Below are positions 56,857-64,000 of a stretch of DNA of 64,000 bases, piece after piece. The notes under the pieces were generated by a model. It worked only from the letters and a program-made list of their open reading frames with translations. It did no database searches and had not been told where the DNA came from. Position 1 is the stretch's first letter, and each line of letters begins with the position of its first letter. Origin of the DNA: Heterohyrax brucei (taxonomy: Eukaryota; Chordata; Mammalia; Hyracoidea; Procaviidae); the NCBI GenBank assembly GCA_028571685.1, contig CM053143.1:4331501-4395500 (forward strand). The letters are read 5' to 3'. The translations under genes were made by a program, and so were the position numbers.

Positions 56857-57164
56857 CAAAATTGAGGGTTACTTATGTAAGCATGATTGGTTAAATCAGC
56901 CCACTTCTCCTGAGGTCAACTGATACCAAGAGGTGGATCATTCTGGCCTGGTTGGCCCCACCCAGGATTCATTCATTCGCATAAATTCTCAAGTGTGGTC
57001 TGGAGGCTGATAGATAATGCCAAGCCAAGTGCCATCGAGTCGAATCTGATAGATAACAAAGACACTTAAATTACCCAGAAATTTCAAAGTTCTGTAGATT
57101 ATCTTTCAGAAACCAAGAACAAAGACCAAATTCTATAGGTAAATTTAATAGAAACCCCCAAAAA
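56857..57164 (-). mobile_element. ERVL-like LTR, second part
   Basis: TTACTTATGTAAGCATGATT, GGTTGGCCCCACCCAGG and CAAGAACAAAGACCAAATTC follow the order of the same LTR type as 53516-54031. Contains a 28-bp SINE-tail insertion at 57018-57045. Confidence 0.55.
57018..57045 (-). repeat. 28-bp SINE-tail insertion with 11-bp target duplication
   Basis: The inserted bases read TGCCAAGCCAAGTGCCATCG then AGTCGAAT, the SINE 3' end in reverse. CTGATAGATAA is duplicated exactly at 57007-57017 and 57046-57056. Confidence 0.85.
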
Positions 57165-57745
57165 ATCATGTGACTTCTGACAAATGCATTATGTTAAGTG
57201 TTCACTATCACAGGACCACACAGAATAGATTCACTGCCCTAAAAGATGTCCTGTACTCTATCTATTCATCCCCTACTCTCTCTGAGCTCTTGACAATTAC
57301 TGATATTTTTACTGTCTCTACAGTTTACCTTTTCCAGAAGTGAAATATTTGAAATAATGAAGGTTGCTGTTTTTTTCCAGATTGACCTATTTCACTTAAC
57401 GATACACATTGAATGCTTTTTCATGTATTTTTGTAGCTTGATAGTTCATTTCTTTATGTTTATGAATAATCTTGTATGGATTTACCAAAGTTTGTCTATT
57501 CACATATTAAAGGAAATCTTTGATACTTTCAATATACAACAATTATGAACAAAGCTTCTATAAACACATATATTCAACTTATTAGGATACATACCTAGCA
57601 GCATGATTGCTGGATTTAATGGTAAGCTTATATTTAAGTTTGCAAGAAATTACCAGACTATCTTTTGAAGTGAATTTCAATGAATGAGAGTTCTTTTTAC
57701 TGTACATCCTTCCAATATTAGCTTTTTGCAGAAAATGATCCAAAA
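57165..57745 (-). mobile_element. Old L1M 3' UTR and ORF2 end, right part
   Basis: Resumes the L1M from 53515: ACAGAATAGATTCACTGCCC, TATTTTTACTGTCTCTACAG, TGATTGCTGGATTTAATGG, the familiar order of the L1M 3' region in reverse. Ends near 57745. Confidence 0.75.
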
Positions 57746-58790
57746 AATAATAGAATCATCCAAATGAAGTTTCCTGCCTCTCAAGTCTGAGTCTTCTTTC
57801 AATAGAACTACTTTTATTGTGTGTGTTTTAGAATATAATATGTAGGAGTTATAGAAGTTGAACTTTTATATATCTATTCAGTAAATACTTACCAGTCATA
57901 AGCAGCATACAAAGAGTGCTATTAAGTTATATGTGACAATGCAGACAAGGAAGTATCTGACATACAATGAAAGAAATATGAATATATGTCCAAACAAATA
58001 CTGATGTGATTCAAAGCACAGTGAAACCAGGAAGAATGTCAGTGTAGATACAGCAAAGGGCCAAGAAATGTGAAAGCACCTGACACGAGTGTGGACAGTT
58101 GTGAACAATTCCAAAACTTGGTGACCTCAAAGTCATTTAAAACTAAATGCACTCCAAACTGTTGTGTGTGGCAATATTCTTGAATGTCAGAGGCTAGCTT
58201 AGTAAATAGAAATTCTCCAAATTAACATTCCCATACATTACATTTTTACTAAAGGATAAGAAATGAAAATTTGTTACTTTAAAGCTTGTAAATTGTAGCA
58301 ACAGTCTTGGCAATTTTTAGAGCCTAACTTTACAGAAACGTTAGTATTGTTGGCATTGTTTCAAATCACAGTGCATACAGTTAATAACAAATAGACTGAT
58401 TTTTCTTGGCTTTGATTATTATGTTTTTAAATTCTGTTCTGATGACTGAATTCCTGAATTCAAGGTGGAACAGCCCTTGTCAATGTACTATTATGTCACT
58501 GCTAAAGTGTTTTAGGAATGTTGAGTATTAGGTACTAGAAATGAAGGTTGCCTGGGAGGCATAAAACTGCTTTATACATCTCAGTTTACAACATAGTAAG
58601 AGACTGAGTGGTAGAGGACCTTGAGTGCCCTACATTACACAAGTTAAATCACTTGAAAATCTCAATTTCAGGAACTTAAATAAATGTACAGTGAAAGAAA
58701 ATACATGAATAATATTTTTGTGATTATCATTCAGGTGACATAAACATTCATTTAACTGTAAAATTAAAGTGGATACTCAGAGCTCAGCTA
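57746..58790. other. Unassigned sequence
   Basis: About 1 kb without recognised repeat. The minus-strand ORF at 57896-58114 has no domain. Confidence 0.4.
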
Positions 58791-58808
58791 AAAATTAATG
58801 CTGATTTT

Positions 58809-59836
58809 ACAAAACAACAAATGCTGGAGAGACTGTGGAGAAAGTGGAACCCTCCTACACTGTTGGTGGGGTTGCAAAATGGTCCAGCCTCTGTTGCTTC
58901 CTTAAAAAAATGGATAGATTAGATATTTGCAAGGTATCTGCTTGGGTGAAATCAGTGATAACACACATTAGAAACAAGAACAATATTAAGTTGACTTAAA
59001 CATAACATGAGTACTCCTTCCATCTTAACCCAATATTGCAAGGATAGAGTAGCTGGGGCAGGGGGCGGGGGACCATGCTCTTAGGCGAAAGTGAGGCCAA
59101 TTGCCACAACTAGCGTTTTGCTAAGAGGGCTCTCTGCACCCCACGCTGGTGAGTGGTGTCTGGGGTCTTAAAAGCTGCCAAGCTGCCAAGTTGCCATCTG
59201 AGGGCACAGCAAATGATCCCAACTCAGCAGGAACGGATGCTCACCGAGGACCAAGATCACATGGGGGAAATACAACCCAGAAGACAAAAGAGACCCACAA
59301 GAGTGGGTGCCTACATCGACTTGGGACCGGAAGAACCGGATGGTGCCCGGCCACCACCAGTGATAGCCGCGATGGAGCTCACTAAGTTGAGTCTCATTGG
59401 CAACACAAGAATAAAAAGGGGTGCACCCTGAGATCCCCACTAAAAGACTGCAATTGATGGTCCAGTGGTTTTGGGGTTCCCCTGCGAACATGGCCCCTTG
59501 CCCTGATGCTGCCCTTGACCATAAATCGTAAAGAAGGTCCACGCTTCGGACAGGAATGGATTGGACTTGGAGATGCAGTGACCATATATTGGATGCACTT
59601 TATGCTTCCATACATCTATAGGATGTCATCCTGCTGACCTCTGGCTGGAGGAAGGAGAGTGGGTGGAGAGGAGGGAAAAAAGAGACTGATGGGAGAATGA
59701 GAAATGTATGGAGCAGAGAGGAATAGTGTGCTGTCACCGGGCAAGGAGAGCAGTGGAAGCTGCATATAGGTGGGTATGTAAATTTATACGTGAATGTACA
59801 TTTTCACTCAGTTATATTACATAAAAAATTTTTTAA
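58809..59836 (+). mobile_element. Recent-looking short L1 insertion, internally deleted
   Basis: The only plus-strand copy of the B/D L1 family. 58811-58910 is ORF2 C-terminal (CAACAAATGCTGGAGAGACT, TGTTGGTGGGGTTGCAAAAT), followed by a jump near 58,915 into the 3' UTR, which then runs to an A/T-rich end. The 18-bp duplication AAAATTAATGCTGATTTT (58791-58808 and 59837-59854) is perfect, suggesting recent insertion. Confidence 0.93.
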
Positions 59837-59854
59837 AAAATTAATGCTGATTTT

Positions 59855-60133
59855 TCTTACTACAGGTATCGAAGAGGCAATCTACACAGAGACTTTTGGA
59901 ATATTTACAGCAATATTGTATAGCAGGTAAAATTGGATCCAAATATTCAGTAGATAATAGTCTTAAAGAATAAACCATCACAGCATGAACAATCATGCCA
60001 TTCCTGATAACAGGACTTAACAGGATCTAGTTGGAGTCAGATAACATTTTATCCAAATCAATCTTAATCATTTTGATATTCTGTTCCTCCAAGGCTGCAC
60101 TTTATTTTTGTACTACATTTTACTTAATTTATG
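59855..60133. other. Unassigned, with candidate exon at 59866-59926
   Basis: A pyrimidine tract and TACAG end at 59865 and CAG|GTAAAA follows at 59926, bounding a 61-bp block open in two of three frames. Only splice-like signals support it; no homology is recognised. Confidence 0.2.
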
Positions 60134-60456
60134 ACTCAGGTAGCCCCTGAATTATGATGAGGCTCCATTCTTACAACTCCATCATAAGTCAGTTCTGACG
60201 TAAATTGAGTACCCCCCACTTTTTGGTCTTAGTTTTTGTTATCATTGTCTTTTATTATCAGTATCCTTATAAATTCAAATTTGAACATCTGCAAGTGAAA
60301 GTATGAGAATGATAAAATTAGCAAAGTACATGGTGCAACACTGTACGTGGAACATATGACTAATGATAAGATTTGCAGAAACCTCAAATGAGACAACACG
60401 TGCTCATATACGTGGTTTGTCATAACTCAAATATGCATAAGCTGGGAGCTACCTGT
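60134..60456. mobile_element. Candidate inverted-repeat DNA transposon (MITE-like)
   Basis: Ends read CAGGTAGCCCCTGAATTATG at the left and, in reverse complement, CAGGTAGCTCCCAGCTTATG at the right: 16 of 20 match. TA follows the right end, and the left neighbour is CT, so a TA duplication may have been lost. About 320 bp with no coding capacity, like a non-autonomous mariner/Tigger-type element. The minus-strand ORF at 60229-60423 shows no transposase motif. Confidence 0.5.
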
Positions 60457-61107
60457 ACTTTTTAATCTAACTTATTAAGTGCTTACATTGTATTTTTTTA
60501 ATAAACTTTTAATGCTTATGAAAATGGAGCAATGGTAATTTAAGAAATCTATGTGCTCTATTCAACACTTAGCTATTTTAGTTTTTATGTGTTAATAATT
60601 TGGAATAGAATTAGAGATCACCACCAACATTTTGTTAATTACAGTGTGAATAACACTTTTTTTCCCCTCAAGAAACAAGGCTAATATTTCAAATAAAAAA
60701 CAAGTTCACATTTACATGGAAAGGGTCATCAAGAAAGCAAGCTGTTCAAAAGTCTTTTACTCAAGAAATGCTTGGATGCCTTTGGTGATAGTTTCATTAT
60801 TTCATCTCATTACTCTTTGAATATGAAAATTTCCTACTAATCCTTAGGGCCAGTGTTGCCCATATTTATCTTGACAAGCAATTTAATTTATAAAACTGTT
60901 TAATAGTATTTGTGGAGTAAAGTTTATAAACTAATCTGGTTTATATGGATAGCTGCCCACGCAGTAGTAGTAAACTGGGAATACCAAAATTATTTCAGAG
61001 AAGTTAACATTATAACTTAATAGAAACTATTTTAAGTACTTGTGATGTGTCAGATACTGCCACATATCCCACATCACTGATTTATTTAATGCTAACCTTA
61101 ATCCCAG
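60457..61107. other. Unassigned AT-rich sequence
   Basis: Nothing recognised. Confidence 0.4.
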
Positions 61108-61275
61108 GGGAAACTCTGGTGTTGCAGTGGCTAAGTGCTAGGACTGCTAATCAAAAGGTCAGCAGTTAGAATTCACCACAAGGTGCTCCTTGGAAACTCT
61201 GTGGGGCAATTCTACTCTGTTGTACAGGATCTCTGTGAGTTGGAGTTGACTTGGTGGCAGTGGGGCTTGATTTTA
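61108..61275 (+). repeat. AfroSINE
   Basis: GGGAAACTCTGGTGTTGCAG head, GGACTGCTAATCAAAAGGTC, GTGCTCCTTGGAAACTCTG, GAGTTGGAGTTGACTTGG. Confidence 0.92.
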
Positions 61276-61589
61276 GTCCCAGGCTCTATATTATAACACT
61301 TGCTTAATTTTATATAAGGAGAAATTGACAATGTAAGAGATAAAGTAAATTGACTATAGCTGTAATTTTTGCTCTGAATGTGTTTTCTGATCATGGACAA
61401 ACAGCTGAGACTTTAAATGACACCTTTTATTGACTCATTTAGCTGGAGAAAATTAAATTGATGTCTGAATACTACCCAGGTAAAACTTTTGTAAATTTTC
61501 TTGTATGTAAGTTGGAAACCTAATGAGATGTACACTAAACCTAAAGAAAAAGAGTGAACTAGAAATAAATCATATTACCCAATTAAAAC
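61276..61589. other. Unassigned sequence
   Basis: Nothing recognised. Confidence 0.35.
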
Positions 61590-61762
61590 AAAGACAAACA
61601 AACAAAAAACCCACTGCCCTTGAGTGGATTCCAACTCATAGTGACCTATAGGATAGAATAAAACTTCTCCATAGGGTTTCCAAAGAGTGCCCGGCAGTTC
61701 TGAACCGCCAACCTTTCAGTTAGCAGATGTAGCATCTAACTACTATGACACCAAGGTTTCCA
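61590..61762 (-). repeat. AfroSINE
   Basis: Reverse copy: AAAACCCACTGCCCTTGAGT, CCAACTCATAGTGACCTATA, GTTTCCAAAGAGTGCC, TTCAGTTAGCAGATGTAGC, CCAAGGTTTCC. Confidence 0.92.
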
Positions 61763-62159
61763 TTTGCCCACTAGCAGCCCAAATTTGAGCCATCCAAGCG
61801 GCCCCATAAATCTCAATGCCAGATATTAGGTTAAGATTATGCCAGAATAGCCTCTTTACACATCTATTAGAAACCATTATAAATCTTCTTAGAAGAAAAG
61901 TAACATCATTCTAGTCTCCAATTTTATATGTTTATATAATTAAGCAATGAAAATGGCATTTAGTCTAATTTCTAGTATATGATAAAAAGTTATCTAAACA
62001 TGAGAAGATATATGACAAGAAAGAGAGCCAGAGATATAATTGATAACAAATAGATTATAGAACCTCCAGCCAAGCCAAGTGCCGTATTATTTCAGTAGGA
62101 ATTTAGAATTTATAAAGCACCTTTTTCCAGCTGACGGAGACCCGATTACACACTTTGCT
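61763..62159. other. Unassigned, with a 16-bp SINE-tail match
   Basis: 62069-62084 reads GCCAAGCCAAGTGCCG, the SINE 3' end in reverse, with no recognisable remainder and no clear target duplication. The rest is unassigned. Confidence 0.4.
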
Positions 62160-62345
62160 GTTCTTGTTACTTGTTGTTTAGTTGATTTCGAGTACTGATG
62201 ATCCCATGTGTGCAAAGTGTTCAGGGTTTTCAAGGTTGTGACCTTTCAGAAGCACATCACCAAGACTGTCTTCTAAGGCAACTCTGTGTTGGTTTAAAGT
62301 GCCAACATTTTGGCAAGTGCTTAACAGTTTATGCTACCCAGAATC
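62160..62345 (-). repeat. AfroSINE, long variant
   Basis: Reverse copy: TTGTTGTTTAGTTGATTTCG, middle block GTTGTGACCTTTCAGAAG and ATCACCAAGACTGTC, then TTGGCAAGTGCTTAACAG at the head. Confidence 0.75.
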
Positions 62346-62566
62346 TCTAACTAGAAATACTAGAACTGACAAATAGAGTAAGAAAAATTATTAATTATAT
62401 TGAATACTTAAGAGTTAGTCTATTAGAACTAAAAACAAAATGAACAAATCTGAATAGCTGTAAGAAGGAATTATCCAAAGTAACACAAGTAAGTGAAATG
62501 ATTAAACACAGAAGGTAAAAAAAATAAAAAAAAATCATAGAGACACAGTGAGGACTCCTCTGTTTA
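62346..62566. other. Unassigned spacer
   Basis: Nothing recognised. Confidence 0.3.
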
Positions 62567-62745
62567 AGGAGCCGTGGTGGCACAGCAGTTAAGCATTTGG
62601 CTGCTAGCTAAAAGCCTGGTAGTGGGAACTCATCAAGTGACTTTAGAGGAGAAAGACGTGGCAATACATTCCCATAGCTGCCCCATGGGGCTGTCCTACT
62701 CAGTCACATGTGGTCATCATGAGACAAAATTGACAATATTTAGAG
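62567..62745 (+). repeat. AfroSINE, long variant
   Basis: GGAGCCGTGGTGGCACAGCAG head, TTTGGCTGCTAGC, the middle block GGAGAAAGACGTGGCAATAC, and CATCATGAGACAAAATTGAC end. Confidence 0.85.
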
Positions 62746-62759
62746 TTTCAGAAGAATAG

Positions 62760-64000
62760 AGAGACATGGTGGTAGAACAAAACTGAAGGGGTACCAGAAT
62801 ATCACCCAAACTGATAAAAAGCACCTAATCATAGAATGAATGTACATGATAGAATAAATAAAAAGAAATCTATACATACAAAGAATGAAACTGTTGGAGA
62901 CCAAAGACCAGCAGAAAAATCTCAAAAACAGCCAGAGAAAATACAGACATTCATCTTTAAAAAGGTTGATTAGACTTACAATTGATATATCATTAACTTA
63001 TTTTAATTGCATGAAAGAATGTATTACGTACCTTGCAGGGCATTCCCTGTGAAATATGTTTTACATATAAGATCGAATAATAAAGATATTTGCAGGAAGG
63101 CAAACTAAGAGATTTCATGTACAAGAAGACTCATACTAAGGGAAATACTGAAAGATACTTCTTCAGCAGAAGAAAAATTACTCCAGATATAAGACCAGAA
63201 ACAAGGGAAGAAATGAAGGCTAGAGGAAAAATAAAAAGAGACAATGTGTGGGTAAATATACATTAAATGTATAATAATGTCTGCTGGGGATATATGATAG
63301 AACATAAAAAAGATAAATGGAGTTAAAATAAGCTCGTCTTGCATCTATTAAACTACCAATTACCGTTACATTTTGATAAGTTAAAGAAAGTGTGTTGTGT
63401 TCTCTAAAGTAGCCACAAGTGTGTATTGTAATGTAGTTAGAGTATCACTCTTCCGTAAATACAAATAATTAACAGATTAAAGATGAACATTAACAATGAA
63501 ATGATAAAAATAACCCCCAAAGAAGAAGAATAAAAAGAATATGTACATGCACGAAAAGCGCGTGGTAGGAAGGCAGATGTGAATTTCAAACAACACTTAT
63601 TTTACATATTCCTACAATCCCGTCATTCAAGATAAAGACAGTTTTACTGAATAAAAGTAAATACTAGTAGTTGACAAGAGGCAGGAAAAATACGAGATTA
63701 CAAAAAATTTAAAATGAAAGGACAGATAAAATATGCCATTTAAACCCACCGCAAAAAGGAAAGTAGGGTGGCTATATTTACATGAGACAAAAAGACTTAA
63801 AGATCAAAAAGACTTAGTTATAAAAAGAGTAATGTAAAAGTAATTTACTACAAAAGTTTAAAATATTTGATTTTCCAGGAAGATGTAAAGGATTTAATTT
63901 ATACGTAACTAGTTAAAGTCAAATAATTAATAATATGATGTACAACACAAGGAAAAAAATCATATGCAACAATGTAGGCAACAGATATACATGTTACATT
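62760..64000 (+). mobile_element. Old L1 (L1M-type), ORF1 end to ORF2 start
   Basis: Plus-strand, heavily decayed. About 62,890-63,200 resembles the ORF1 C-terminus (AAAAACAGCCAGAGAAAATA, TTGATTAGACTTACAATTGA and ATACTGAAAGATACTTCTTC). Near 63,750-63,830 it resembles the start of ORF2 (AAGTAGGGTGGCTATATTTA, AAAGACTTAAAGATC). It continues beyond the window edge. Confidence 0.7.

Noticed and set aside
1..64000. CRISPR arrays, operons, phage or prokaryotic defence systems
   Set aside because: No regularly spaced direct repeats, no gene clusters with ribosome binding sites; all evidence points to vertebrate repeat-rich DNA.

Overview
The window is mammalian nuclear DNA, almost certainly from an afrotherian and most likely an elephant or close relative. 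The diagnosis rests on repeats: about 17 full or partial copies of a tRNA-derived SINE of the AfroSINE type, several copies of an RTE (BovB-like) LINE, several copies of a placental-type L1 about 7.2 kb long, older L1M-type remnants, MaLR/MLT1-like LTRs, and one probable MER5A-type hAT fragment. These names come from recognising sequence, not from a database search. No operon structure, rRNA, functional tRNA, CRISPR array or convincing intact host gene is visible. The open reading frames above about 100 codons that I could identify are pieces of decayed L1 or RTE ORFs.

Layout. 1-1185: RTE, minus strand. 1194-3188: 5'-truncated L1, minus strand. 3567-4093: SINE cluster. 4574-13659: a MaLR-like provirus skeleton on the minus strand (LTR, internal, LTR) split by a full-length minus-strand L1 (5280-12476). 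15181-20211: an old plus-strand L1 broken by a solo LTR and two SINEs. 20291-24150: mostly unassigned, with SINEs, a MER5A-like piece and an LTR fragment. 24150-36340: an older minus-strand L1 interrupted by a younger full-length L1 (28088-35311). 36340-40060: a scrambled L1 mosaic containing an ORF1-ORF2 fusion. 40062-44160: an old plus-strand L1 split by a minus-strand RTE, itself split by a plus-strand solo LTR. 45590-47640: old minus-strand L1. 48935-49725: RTE. 50138-51239: an L1 insertion carrying only the 5' end. 53232-57745: a four-layer nest (L1M, LTR, RTE, two L1 tails). 58809-59836: a short L1 with an 18-bp target duplication. 60134-60456: a candidate inverted-repeat DNA transposon. 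61108-64000: SINEs and an old plus-strand L1 running off the end.

Nothing here is a cooperating gene system. What the window records is a sequence of insertions whose order can be read from target duplications and interruptions. The most unusual signals are a series of very short (about 16-28 bp) insertions of only the SINE 3' tail, one with an 11-bp target duplication; a 3'-truncated L1 with a target duplication; tandem ~242-bp monomers in the L1 5' UTR; two L1 tails inserted at one RTE target; and two weak candidate host exons (near 20541 and 59866). I found no evidence for a new biological system in the sense of a functional gene set.
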